Counted from the first letter of the stretch, positions 6,692 through 13,807 are shown. The stretch is DNA of 15,987 nucleotides from MGNI01 sp964353875 (GCA_964353875.1 CAYGXU010000074.1:1-15987), one strand, 5' to 3'. A program made the numbers and translations. Notes: generated by a model not told the origin, from the letters alone.

Positions 6692-7978
6692 GTGGTCCAA
6701 CGAATCCGTTATGTTCTGGCAGGCGTAGGCAACCGCGGTCTTACCTTTTTTGCTGAACCTCTGCGAGAGGACTTCTGCGAATACGGCGAACTGGTCGGCC
6801 TGTTCGACATCAGCCCGGCGCGTATGGAAGGCGTCAATCACATGTGGGGGACGAACCTACCCGCCTACACCGACTTCCAAGCCATGCTGTGCGAACTCAG
6901 CCCTGATGCTGTCATGATTGCCACCAACGACGCCTCCCACGCTGATTACGTGGTACAAACGCTCGAAGCAGGCAAACGCGCCATCTGTGAAAAACCACTA
7001 ACGATCACCGCTGGACAGGCGCGCCGGGTGCTAGAGGCCGCTCGTCTCGCCTCGGACCGCCGACTTGTTCCCAGCATTGTCACCCATAATATGCGCTATG
7101 AGTCTGCTGTCCGCCAATTGAAAGAGATGATCGACTCAGGGATGGTCGGTCGGATTCTGCACATCACCTACCGCGAAAATCTCGACCGTCATCACGGCGC
7201 GGACTATTTCCGCCGCTGGCATCGCTTCAAAGCCAATTCAGGTGGGCTGCTTGTCCAAAAAGGTTCTCACCACTTTGACGTGCTAAATTGGCTGGCAGGT
7301 TCGCGTCCGCGCCGCGTAATAGCACGCGGGAGACTGCATGTCTATGGCAACTGTGGACCATTTCGCGGAGCGCGCTGCACAGGCTGCTCGTTTGCTAAGC
7401 AATGCAGATATTACGCCGACCTGAACACCTGGGCCGGAAAAGGTGCCGAATTGCAATTGTACGCTGCTGCTGAAGGCGAAAGCGGTTACATCCGCGATGG
7501 ATGTGTTTTCGATGAGCGCATCGACATTGAAGATCACATGGACGTACTCTACGATTACGAAAATGGCATCGAGGTCACCCATAGCCTGACTGCCTTCGCC
7601 AGTATAGAAAGCTGGCGCGTGGAAGTAGAAGGTACAGGCGGACGGCTGGTCTTTGAGCATATCTACCCTACTGACTGGCCGCCTGGCGATTACATCGTAC
7701 CAGGGCTGGAGGCTTTCGAATCGCGGCGGTTGACACTCTATAGTTTTAGCAAGGGCATGCAAGAGATTCCTACAGACCACTGGCAAGCAGACTGGCAAAC
7801 GGAATGCGTCACCATGTTACCTGAGCTTTTTGCCCGCCCGCTGGACGCACCGCTCACGGAACGGCAGGCGACACTGGAAGATGGCGTATGGGCCGTGCTG
7901 GTTGGCATCGCCGCCAACCAATCGCTCGAAAACAACTCCCAGCCTGTGGATGTGCGCTCATTGCTGGAAGAAAAATAG
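6692..7978 (+). CDS. Gfo/Idh/MocA-family NAD(P)-dependent oxidoreductase
   Basis: The product is a 428-residue predicted sugar dehydrogenase. A Rossmann nucleotide-binding motif GVGNRG (11-16) is followed by the family signature CEKPLTI with E100-K101-P102. The catalytic region KGSHHFDVLNW contains H193/H194 and D196. The start is inferred to be GTG at 6692: the frame has no ATG between the end of the permease and the Rossmann fold, and GAAAGGA (6677-6683) gives an SD 8 nt upstream. A Cys-rich insertion C221-x7-C229-x2-C232-x5-C238 follows the catalytic region and may bind a metal or be structural. Family members oxidise, reduce or epimerise sugars and inositols, often at C3. The substrate is unknown, but the operon position implies it acts on the imported compound. 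Confidence 0.9.
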   Translation: MVQRIRYVLAGVGNRGLTFFAEPLREDFCEYGELVGLFDISPARMEGVNHMWGTNLPAYTDFQAMLCELSPDAVMIATNDASHADYVVQTLEAGKRAICEKPLTITAGQARRVLEAARLASDRRLVPSIVTHNMRYESAVRQLKEMIDSGMVGRILHITYRENLDRHHGADYFRRWHRFKANSGGLLVQKGSHHFDVLNWLAGSRPRRVIARGRLHVYGNCGPFRGARCTGCSFAKQCRYYADLNTWAGKGAELQLYAAAEGESGYIRDGCVFDERIDIEDHMDVLYDYENGIEVTHSLTAFASIESWRVEVEGTGGRLVFEHIYPTDWPPGDYIVPGLEAFESRRLTLYSFSKGMQEIPTDHWQADWQTECVTMLPELFARPLDAPLTERQATLEDGVWAVLVGIAANQSLENNSQPVDVRSLLEEK

Positions 7979-8058
7979 CCCTTTGCCATCAACCCCCGCA
8001 TCATCCAGGGATTGAACACAGGCAGATGGTAGCTTTCCACTGCGATGACGCAAGGAAC

Positions 8059-8120
8059 GCGAAGAGATATTTTGTCCCCATATCTGTTGTGGGATTAGCG
8101 GTTCAAATAAATCTCTTCGC
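8059..8120 (+). promoter_or_regulatory. Long-range RNA stem in the leader of the LLM gene
   Basis: GCGAAGAGAT (8059-8068) and ATCTCTTCGC (8111-8120) are perfect 10-bp complements enclosing 42 nt. The enclosed stretch can form a small inner hairpin (CCCAT with GTGGG, about 8077-8093). The 3' arm ends exactly where the SD AAAGGTGA (8121-8128) begins. The structure fills the only sizeable gap inside the enzyme part of the cassette (7979-8131). It could regulate translation, act as an mRNA processing site, or bind a ligand; it does not match a riboswitch class I recognise. Confidence 0.55.
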
Positions 8121-8131
8121 AAAGGTGAAGT

Positions 8132-9127
8132 ATGAAATTCGGTTTCATTCCCACAGAAGGCGGGCGTCTCTTCCAAGAGTCGTTGGATGAAGTGGTACGC
8201 GGCGAAGAACTGGGTTTTGACTCTGTCTGGTTAGAGGAGCATCACAGCGTCAAGAATCATTATTGGCCTTCACCGCTGATGGGGCTGGCCGCCTACGCCG
8301 CGCACACCTCACGCCTCTTGCTTGGCACGGATATCGTCGTGCTATCGTTCTACCATCCTGTACGTCTGGCCGAAGACGCTGCCATGCTGGACGTGATCTC
8401 GTGCGGGCGGTTTATCCTCGGCGCGGCCATTGGCTACCGCCCTGAGGAGTTTTCCCTGTACGATGCGCCGCTGGAAAAACGTGGCGCGCGCTTCGCCGAA
8501 GCGATCCGCTTGATGAAAAAGCTATGGTCGGAAGATAACGTCACTTTTGAGGGGAAGTATTATCGCACCAAAAACGCATGCATCGAACCTAAACCGATCG
8601 CTTCCTCTCTTCCTCTCTGGCTGGGCGGCTGGGGCGAACTTTCCCTTCGACGCGCCGCCGAACTGGGAGACGCCTGGGTGCCCGGCCCGACCGCAGGCTT
8701 GGAAAAGCTACTCGAAGCGCAGAGCGCATACCGAGCCAACCTCAAGTCGGTGGGAAAGGATCCATCCGGCTTCCCCGTGCCGCTTACTCGCGAGGTCATT
8801 ATCGCTGAGACTGGCCAGCAGGCGCGTGAACTGGCCGAGAAACACATGCTTGTTAATTACCGCGACGAATATGGCGGCGGTTGGTCCCACCCGCTGATCG
8901 GCAACCAGGATTCAGCTCCGGTGGATCAACTCGAAGAGTTGGGGCGCGACCGCTTCATTGTCGGCGACCCGCAGGAGTGCATCGCCAAAATCAAACGCTT
9001 CCAGCAAACCTTTGGTGTGGACCATCTTATCTGCCGCTTGTACTTCCCCGGTATACCACACGAACACATCCTGCGTGAACTTGAGTTGTTGAGCGAGGAA
9101 GTGATGCCGGCGTTTAGGAGTAAATAG
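8132..9127 (+). CDS. LLM-class (luciferase-like) flavin/F420-dependent oxidoreductase
   Basis: The 331-residue product is a bacterial luciferase-like TIM barrel. The N-terminus MKFGFIPTEGG and the motif FDSVWLEEHH (29-38) are typical of the family, as are RLLLGTDIVVLSFYHPVRLAED and LDVISCGRFILGAAIGYRPEEF. The C-terminal DRFIVGDPQECIAKIKRF also matches the family's ending. Members use reduced FMN (monooxygenases, including alkanesulfonate and sulfoquinovose monooxygenases) or F420 (dehydrogenases and reductases); the sequence alone does not decide which. No flavin reductase is encoded nearby. SD AAAGGTGA lies just before the ATG, directly after a predicted RNA stem. Its presence within a sugar catabolic cassette is unusual and implies a redox or oxygenation step on the sugar or a substituent. 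Confidence 0.9.
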   Translation: MKFGFIPTEGGRLFQESLDEVVRGEELGFDSVWLEEHHSVKNHYWPSPLMGLAAYAAHTSRLLLGTDIVVLSFYHPVRLAEDAAMLDVISCGRFILGAAIGYRPEEFSLYDAPLEKRGARFAEAIRLMKKLWSEDNVTFEGKYYRTKNACIEPKPIASSLPLWLGGWGELSLRRAAELGDAWVPGPTAGLEKLLEAQSAYRANLKSVGKDPSGFPVPLTREVIIAETGQQARELAEKHMLVNYRDEYGGGWSHPLIGNQDSAPVDQLEELGRDRFIVGDPQECIAKIKRFQQTFGVDHLICRLYFPGIPHEHILRELELLSEEVMPAFRSK

Positions 9128-9177
9128 AGGCGCTATTGCCTCCGTTCACCGATTGCTGATTTCACAAGGAGAGGCTT

Positions 9178-10104
9178 ATGAACGACATTAACATTAACGG
9201 CATGGTGCCAGCCGCCATCCTGCCAATGGATAAGGATTTTGCCCCCGATTACACAGCCTTTCGGGATTACCTCGAATGGCTGCTTACGCAAAACGCGCTG
9301 GCTTTCGCCGTCAACATGGACACAGGCGAGGGGCCGCAGTTGTCTGTTGCGGAGCGACTCGAAGTGGTGCGCGTCGCGTCTGAAATCTCCAAAGGCCATT
9401 ATCCCGTGCTGACTGGACTAGCGGGAGGCGCGACCACCGACGCCGTATCCCTCGCCGAACGCTACGTCGAAATCGGCGCAGACGCACTGGTGGTCTTCCC
9501 CAACGCAGCCTTCCGCAATTCCCCGCTTGATCCACGTGTCGCAGTCAATTATCACCGCGCTGTCGCCGAGGCTTCAGGCCTGCCCATCGTGCTGTTCCAG
9601 CTTGCCCCAGTCTTCGGCGGCGTAAACTATACCCGTGAGACCTTGCTAGAACTACTCAAACTTCCGCAAGTCATCGGCATCAAGGAAGCCTCCTTTGACG
9701 CGCAATATTTTGCTTATACCGTGGGAACGCTCAAGATGGCAGCACGCTCGGTTACGCTGTTGACAGGCAATGACCGCTTCATCACCGAGAGTTTCCTGCT
9801 TGGCGCAACTGGCGCTCTGCTAGGCTTTGCCGCCATCGGCTGCGGGTTAGTGGCTGAACAAATATCCGCCTTACATGCGAGTGATTATCAACGTCTGGTG
9901 GACCTACGCCCCACCGTGCAAGGCTTTGCCGATTACATCTACCGTGATCCTGTGCTGGACTATCGAGCGCGCTGCAAAGCCGCCCTGGCGCGCCTCGGCG
10001 TAATTGATGAATCGCGCATCTATGTCCGCCCTCCGCTGTTTCCCGTTCCCGCTGAGGAATTCGCCGCCCTAGACGAAGCCCTGCGCCGTGCGGGATTGCT
10101 GTAA
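9178..10104 (+). CDS. Dihydrodipicolinate synthase/KDG aldolase superfamily protein
   Basis: This 308-residue class I aldolase/lyase belongs to the DapA superfamily. The Schiff-base lysine is K169 in VIGIKEASFD. The substrate-carboxylate loop appears as NMDTGEGPQLS (46-56), a variant of the usual GTTGE. At the position of the conserved YNxP tyrosine the protein has LFQLAP, with F140 where the catalytic Tyr normally sits, so it is probably not a genuine DapA. Family members include 2-keto-3-deoxy-sugar acid aldolases, dehydratases and N-acetylneuraminate lyases. In this cassette it most plausibly cleaves or dehydrates a keto-sugar acid. SD AAGGAGAGG is 4 nt before the ATG. The next gene starts 9 nt after its stop. 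Confidence 0.87.
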   Translation: MNDININGMVPAAILPMDKDFAPDYTAFRDYLEWLLTQNALAFAVNMDTGEGPQLSVAERLEVVRVASEISKGHYPVLTGLAGGATTDAVSLAERYVEIGADALVVFPNAAFRNSPLDPRVAVNYHRAVAEASGLPIVLFQLAPVFGGVNYTRETLLELLKLPQVIGIKEASFDAQYFAYTVGTLKMAARSVTLLTGNDRFITESFLLGATGALLGFAAIGCGLVAEQISALHASDYQRLVDLRPTVQGFADYIYRDPVLDYRARCKAALARLGVIDESRIYVRPPLFPVPAEEFAALDEALRRAGLL

Positions 10105-10113
10105 GGATGCAGC

Positions 10114-10971
10114 ATGGAACTCTGCCTGATTACCGATGAAATCAGCGCCGATCCCGAAACCGCCGTAGAGCTGGGCGTGGAATGGGGTGTGCGGAACTTT
10201 GAACTGCGGGGCTACTTTGCCGAGCGCGTTCCCATGTTGACATCCTATCAAAAAGACAAACTGAGCGAGACGCTGGAACGCTACCAGGCGCGTGTTGTCG
10301 CCCTTTCGCCTGGCCTGTTCAAATTCCCCATGCCCGCCCCGCGCTGGGGCTCATTCCCTGTAGCCGCCATCGAAGCTGGCTTCCACCACAATTGGAAGTC
10401 TGCTTATGAACTCGTCCGTGTGCACTTGCACGAACTCTTGCCGGCCTCCATTGCCTACGCCCGAGAATTGGGCGCAAAGGTTATCATTGGCTTCAGTTTC
10501 GATCGCTGCGGTGCGGCGCCGGGGCGCGCTCCTGACATCGTGCTGAAGACCCTGCGCCAGGCGGCGGAGATAACCGCCTCTGCTGGGCTGACTCTAGCCA
10601 TCGAAGTGGAAGCGGGTTTCTGGGGCGATACGGGCGAGCATACGGCGCAACTGCTCGAAGCCGTTGGGCATCCCGCCCTGCGTATCAACTGGGATCCGGG
10701 CAATGCCCTCGAAGCGGGTGACATCCCCTACCCCGAAGGATATTCCCACGTGCGCGGCAAAGTGGCACATGTCCACTTTAAGGATGCACGCCGCTTGGCT
10801 GATGGGCAGTATCATTATGTCGTTGGCGGAGATGTGGATTGGGGCGGGCAGGTCCAAGCCCTTATCCGTGATCGGTATGAGGGATACATTTCGGTTGAAA
10901 CGCACATGCGGCCCAAAGTAGCCAGCGCGCGGAGGGCCTTAGAACGGCTGACGGATCTCATGGGTAAGTAA
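10114..10971 (+). CDS. Sugar phosphate isomerase/epimerase-like TIM barrel protein
   Basis: The 285-residue protein belongs to the xylose-isomerase-like/AP-endonuclease-2 TIM barrel group. Probable divalent-metal ligands are visible: E164/E166 in LAIEVEAGF, D194 in INWDPGNALEAGD, H221 in HVHFKDAR and E262 in ISVETHM. GGDVDWGG (238-245) is another recurrent family motif. Members isomerise or epimerise sugars and keto-acids, dehydrate inosose, or act as lyases on 3-keto-glycosides, often beside Gfo/Idh dehydrogenases as here. SD AAGGA lies 8 nt upstream of the ATG, close behind the DapA-like gene, so it is the last gene of the cassette. Confidence 0.88.
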   Translation: MELCLITDEISADPETAVELGVEWGVRNFELRGYFAERVPMLTSYQKDKLSETLERYQARVVALSPGLFKFPMPAPRWGSFPVAAIEAGFHHNWKSAYELVRVHLHELLPASIAYARELGAKVIIGFSFDRCGAAPGRAPDIVLKTLRQAAEITASAGLTLAIEVEAGFWGDTGEHTAQLLEAVGHPALRINWDPGNALEAGDIPYPEGYSHVRGKVAHVHFKDARRLADGQYHYVVGGDVDWGGQVQALIRDRYEGYISVETHMRPKVASARRALERLTDLMGK

Positions 10972-10987
10972 TACCCTCATCCATAGC

Positions 10988-11008
10988 CTTTTCCCTTTGA
11001 GGGAGAAG
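10988..11008 (+). terminator. Hairpin after the sugar cassette
   Basis: The segment starting CTTTTCCCT (10988-10996) folds back on AGGGAGAAG (11000-11008) with one T-G pair and a 3-nt loop, 17 bases after the last cassette stop. There is no downstream T-run, so it may only mark the 3' end of the transcript. Confidence 0.3.
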
Positions 11009-11392
11009 AGCGCAGCTAAAAGCTCGATTTCCATCCCGCTTTTTCGGCTATCGCTATCTCCGGCTCTCAGATCATTATTTTCGGATCCGCTGCCCTGCTA
11101 CATAGATTTGACCTTCGCATCGCTATAAATCGGTTGGCCATAGGAGAATCCTTCCGCCCCGAATTAAACGATCAAGGGCGAGGAAGCTCTCCCGGCTCAT
11201 CCTTTTCCCTCGGCCTAAGAAAAGCTCGCGCTCTGCGCTTCGCGGACATCCCGAAAACCCGAATCACTCTCTGCATCCCATTCATAGGGAATCTATGATG
11301 ACCTCAGCATGCGGTGCTTAAGGTTTATTGGGGATAGGACAATATGGACCTACAATCCAATTGAACGTAGCTTGGACGGAAGCATCAAGATA

Positions 11393-11438
11393 ATAAGGAC
11401 ACACGCTCTGCCCCCGCGCCCCTGTCCGATGTCCTTAT
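11393..11438. repeat. Inverted repeat upstream of the secreted beta-helix gene
   Basis: ATAAGGACA (11393-11401) and TGTCCTTAT (11430-11438) are a perfect 9-bp inverted repeat, with three further pairs possible beyond a single mismatch. They enclose 28 C-rich bases. The repeat lies about 140 bp before the ATG at 11582. It may be a leader hairpin or a protein-binding site, but nothing in the sequence settles this. Confidence 0.4.
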
Positions 11439-11581
11439 CATTCCCAGGAAGGAACAACCGGGCAACAGCCCATATGTTTGGATAATCCATTGGGAATTCG
11501 CGTCCGGGCCAAATAAAACGGAAGAGCAATAGGGCAAGCATTTCCTGAGCTCTGCGTTTGGTCTGTGATTGGAGAAGGACA

Positions 11582-13099
11582 ATGGAATATGTCAGGAACC
11601 TAAAAGATTATTTGTCATTGATGGCTCGGGGCGCTATCCTGTTTTTTCTATTATGGATAATAGGCCAGAGCCAGCCCACTCGAGCGCAACAGACTCCCAT
11701 CTGCGGTAACAATCTCACCGAGCCCGGCGAGGCCTGCGACGGGACAGACCTGAATGCGTTTACCTGCTCATCGGTGGCCGCTGGATTTGTCTCGGGGACA
11801 TTGAGCTGCAAGGCGGATTGCTCCGGCTACGATATCAGCCAATGTATTGACGGAGGCCATATCAATGCTGCCAGTTGCTCTCAAGCAGATGTGCAGGCAG
11901 CGATCGATGCGGCCAAGGAGGGCGATACAGTGCACGTCCCCGCGGGAACGTGCACCTGGAGCACGCCCGTAACCATCGGGGAAGTCATTGCATGGACGCC
12001 CCCGACCTTCGAGAGCAAGAACCTCATCATCCAAGGCGCCGGGATCGATCAGACGATCATCATGGATCAGACCGGAGCGGGATACAATGAGCGGCCTTTT
12101 TGGGCCCAATGCCAGGAGGGGAAACCCTTCCGGATTACAGGCTTCACCTTTACGGGCATGAAGAAGCGCTCTAGCACGGAACCGGCTATCCAGATTCGTG
12201 GTTACTGCTCCAATTGGCGCATCGACCATTCGAAATTCGATCTTTCGCAGGCAGAGATGGGTACTCAAGGACGGGGCATTCTCACATCAGGCCTTAACTA
12301 TGGTCTGATCGATCATAATATCTTCTTGAATGCCCTACAGGGGGTGGCGGTGGGTCACGATGGCGATGCCTCATGGCAACAACCGCTGAGTCTGGGAACA
12401 GGAGATGCAGTCTATATCGAAGACAATCTTTTCGACTATGGCGAGGATTTCCATGGGGATGGCGCCAACGATGCGTATAACGGAGCGCGTTATGTCATGC
12501 GCTATAACAGCATCACCAATGCTCGCATTGGTCACCATGGCTTTGACTCCGGTGGCTATCGATCACCGCATAGCTTACAAATCTATAGCAACACGATCAC
12601 GTTCACAGATCCGCAAAGCTGGTATCCTATGCGCTTCCGAGGCGGCACCGGCGTCGTCTTCAATAACACCTGGATCGGCGATTACAATCCGAACCTCGTC
12701 ATCGGAGTCGTCAATTACCGCACCTGCTGCTGCAATTGGTGCACGAATGTCGAGCCGGATGCCTACGGCTATCCTTGCGATCCTTATTGTGCATGCGCCT
12801 CGCCCCTTCACACAAGTTGCTTGCATTTTGGGCGATGCGATGGGAACAATCCCCTCGATGGCAACCTCGATCCGAGCGGCTATCCCTGCAAAGATCAAGT
12901 GGGGCGCTCGACGGACACCGATGGCGATGGCATCCAGGATCAAGAGCCTCTGTACGAATGGAACAACACCGTCCAGAGCCAGGATGCGGATGTCTCCGTG
13001 AACGATCCCTGGAGCTGTACCTCTCCTGCGATGGATGATCATCTGAAAGAGGGCAGGGACTTCATCAACGACACGCCCCGCCCTGATTATGTGCCCTAG
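11582..13099 (+). CDS. Secreted Cys-rich/beta-helix pectate-lyase-like protein (5' part of a split gene)
   Basis: The 505-residue product starts at ATG 11582, which has the SD GGAGAAGGA; an upstream in-frame TTG at 11558 has none. A signal peptide (hydrophobic core about 16-28, cleavage near TRAQQ) implies secretion. Residues 40-88 form a Myxococcus-type disulfide-rich repeat (CGNNLTEPGEACDG). From about 94 a right-handed parallel beta-helix begins (ADVQAAIDAAKEGDTVHVPAGT cut short here), with IDHSKF, LIDHN and IYSNTI strands. A Cys-rich segment and a Ca-binding-like DTDGDGIQDQ follow. The family is pectate-lyase-like; the catalytic residues and polymer are not evident. The frame stops in TAG at 13097-13099, exactly where the homologous YxYPHPL tail should continue. 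That tail and a dockerin occur in another frame, so the protein appears truncated by a frameshift. Confidence 0.85.
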   Translation: MEYVRNLKDYLSLMARGAILFFLLWIIGQSQPTRAQQTPICGNNLTEPGEACDGTDLNAFTCSSVAAGFVSGTLSCKADCSGYDISQCIDGGHINAASCSQADVQAAIDAAKEGDTVHVPAGTCTWSTPVTIGEVIAWTPPTFESKNLIIQGAGIDQTIIMDQTGAGYNERPFWAQCQEGKPFRITGFTFTGMKKRSSTEPAIQIRGYCSNWRIDHSKFDLSQAEMGTQGRGILTSGLNYGLIDHNIFLNALQGVAVGHDGDASWQQPLSLGTGDAVYIEDNLFDYGEDFHGDGANDAYNGARYVMRYNSITNARIGHHGFDSGGYRSPHSLQIYSNTITFTDPQSWYPMRFRGGTGVVFNNTWIGDYNPNLVIGVVNYRTCCCNWCTNVEPDAYGYPCDPYCACASPLHTSCLHFGRCDGNNPLDGNLDPSGYPCKDQVGRSTDTDGDGIQDQEPLYEWNNTVQSQDADVSVNDPWSCTSPAMDDHLKEGRDFINDTPRPDYVP

Positions 13100-13329
13100 T
13101 GTATCCTCATCCATTGGCGGCGCTGGATGACCCTGAACCATGCGCAATAGGCGACATGAATTGTGATCAAGTCGTTGATAAAACCGATGCCCAGCTTTGG
13201 ATTGATGTCTTTTTGGGAGAGGAGCAGCATCCGGAGATCATCGGCCAGGCGGATGTCAATGGCGATCGTCTGCTGGATGTGCTCGATCTGCAAGTAATTA
13301 TCCGCAGCATTTCCACTCGATCATTCTGA
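13099..13329 (+). CDS. Type I dockerin domain (3' part of the split beta-helix gene)
   Basis: This frame starts with the GTG overlapping the TAG of the upstream gene by one base and reads VYPHPLAALDDPEPC, then a dockerin. Two Ca-binding F-hand repeats are clear: DMNCDQVVDKTD (residues 19-30) and DVNGDRLLDVLD (52-63), each with Asp/Asn at loop positions 1, 3, 5, 9 and 12 and followed by an amphipathic helix. YPHPL is the usual end of the beta-helix domain and belongs to the preceding protein. There is no SD or natural start of its own. It is best read as the C-terminus of the upstream secreted protein, cut off by a missing base near 13098. Dockerins bind cohesins on scaffold or cell-surface proteins; no cohesin is in the window. 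Confidence 0.75.
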   Translation: MYPHPLAALDDPEPCAIGDMNCDQVVDKTDAQLWIDVFLGEEQHPEIIGQADVNGDRLLDVLDLQVIIRSISTRSF

Positions 13330-13618
13330 CTAGCTCGAATCAGCGCAAGGATGATCTTCCTTTATCTTAAAAATCCCTTCTCCATCCGATTCCTCAGGTC
13401 CATGTAGTGCAGGATTCCATTCCCGCCGGTGTCCATTTCACAGCCTCGTTCCGGCGGGTAAGGAAACATGCCCTACAGCTTTTGTATGATGTCGAACATG
13501 ACCCACGGTGGCTATGCGCAGTCTGTTCGCAGGAAGGAACCGTTGCTCAAAAATGGCTTAAACAGCAAGCGCGGATGCCTCCAGAAAAAACCCCAGCCCG
13601 CTCAACCCCTCCCACTGC
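13330..13618. other. Intergenic region between dockerin and tRNA-Arg
   Basis: I see no supportable gene. Frame 13407-13622 is open for 71 codons but has no SD, no recognisable domain and ends inside the tRNA promoter. The region contains one perfect GC-rich inverted repeat (13422-13458) and a weak 5-bp hairpin (13347-13362) soon after the dockerin stop. Confidence 0.5.
13422..13458. repeat. Perfect 8-bp GC-rich inverted repeat
   Basis: CCCGCCGG (13422-13429) and CCGGCGGG (13451-13458) enclose 21 bases. It lies about 100 bases after the dockerin stop and is not followed by a T-run. It could be a transcript 3'-end hairpin or a stem in an uncharacterised RNA. Confidence 0.45.
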
Positions 13619-13647
13619 TTGAAAAGTACCGACCAATGCGTTAGAAT
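13619..13647 (+). promoter_or_regulatory. Promoter of tRNA-Arg
   Basis: TTGAAA (13619-13624) and TAGAAT (13642-13647) are separated by exactly 17 bp. The expected start near 13654 is about 7 bases before the mature tRNA at 13661, matching the arrangement seen for the tRNA-Pro unit. Confidence 0.65.
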
Positions 13648-13660
13648 GCAAAACAGAAGC

Positions 13661-13732
13661 GCCCCTGTAGCTCAGTGGATAGAGCATTGCCCTCCGAAGG
13701 CAGGGACCGGCGTTCGAGTCGCCGCAGGGGTA
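13661..13732 (+). tRNA. tRNA-Arg (anticodon CCG)
   Basis: The cloverleaf is complete. The acceptor GCCCCTG (13661-13667) pairs with CAGGGGT (13725-13731), with the terminal pair a G-T wobble and discriminator A at 13732. The D stem is GCTC/GAGC (13670-13673/13682-13685). The anticodon stem is TTGCC/GGCAG around the loop CTCCGAA, giving anticodon CCG at 13694-13696, which reads CGG codons. The T stem is CGGCG/CGCCG around TTCGAGT. CCA is not encoded. Five T follow at 13733-13737 and may serve in 3' end formation. Confidence 0.96.
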
Positions 13733-13784
13733 TTTTTCAATCTCCCCATAATCCGATTTATAAGCTGTTCATTTTACTTAATAA

Positions 13785-13807
13785 GGAGGGAGCTTATCGC
13801 TCCCTCC
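13785..13807 (-). terminator. Terminator-like hairpin of the minus-strand lipoprotein operon
   Basis: GGAGGGAGC (13785-13793) and GCTCCCTCC (13799-13807) form a perfect 9-bp stem with a 5-nt loop, 28 bases after the stop of the last minus-strand gene. Read on the minus strand, a T/A-rich tail (TTATTAAGT) follows, so this orientation is the better terminator. It may also block read-through from the tRNA-Arg side. Confidence 0.7.

Larger units (their letters stand above)
10972..11581. other. Long intergenic region without a recognisable gene
   Basis: No reading frame here shows a domain, a convincing start or a signal peptide on either strand. The left part is CT-rich and contains a small hairpin (10988-11008). 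The right part contains a longer inverted repeat (11393-11438). The final bases carry the SD of the beta-helix gene (GGAGAAGGA, 11571-11579). I found no convincing -35/-10 pair, although a promoter for the secreted protein must lie somewhere in this stretch. Confidence 0.5.

Noticed and set aside
7283..7798. 171-codon minus-strand ORF
   Set aside because: Antisense shadow of the Gfo/Idh dehydrogenase, no recognisable domain.
11350..11541. 63-codon minus-strand ORF in the intergenic region
   Set aside because: No SD, domain or neighbour support; a start-to-stop frame of this size is expected by chance.
11768..12268. 166-codon minus-strand ORF
   Set aside because: Antisense shadow of the beta-helix gene with low-complexity composition.
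12405..13001. 198-codon plus-strand ORF
   Set aside because: Out-of-frame shadow of the beta-helix gene; Ser/Ala/Ile-rich and without a domain.
12575..13147. 190-codon minus-strand ORF
   Set aside because: Antisense shadow; Ile/Ala/Arg-rich composition reflects the reverse of the coding strand.
13407..13622. 71-codon plus-strand ORF
   Set aside because: No SD or recognisable domain, and it ends inside the tRNA-Arg promoter.
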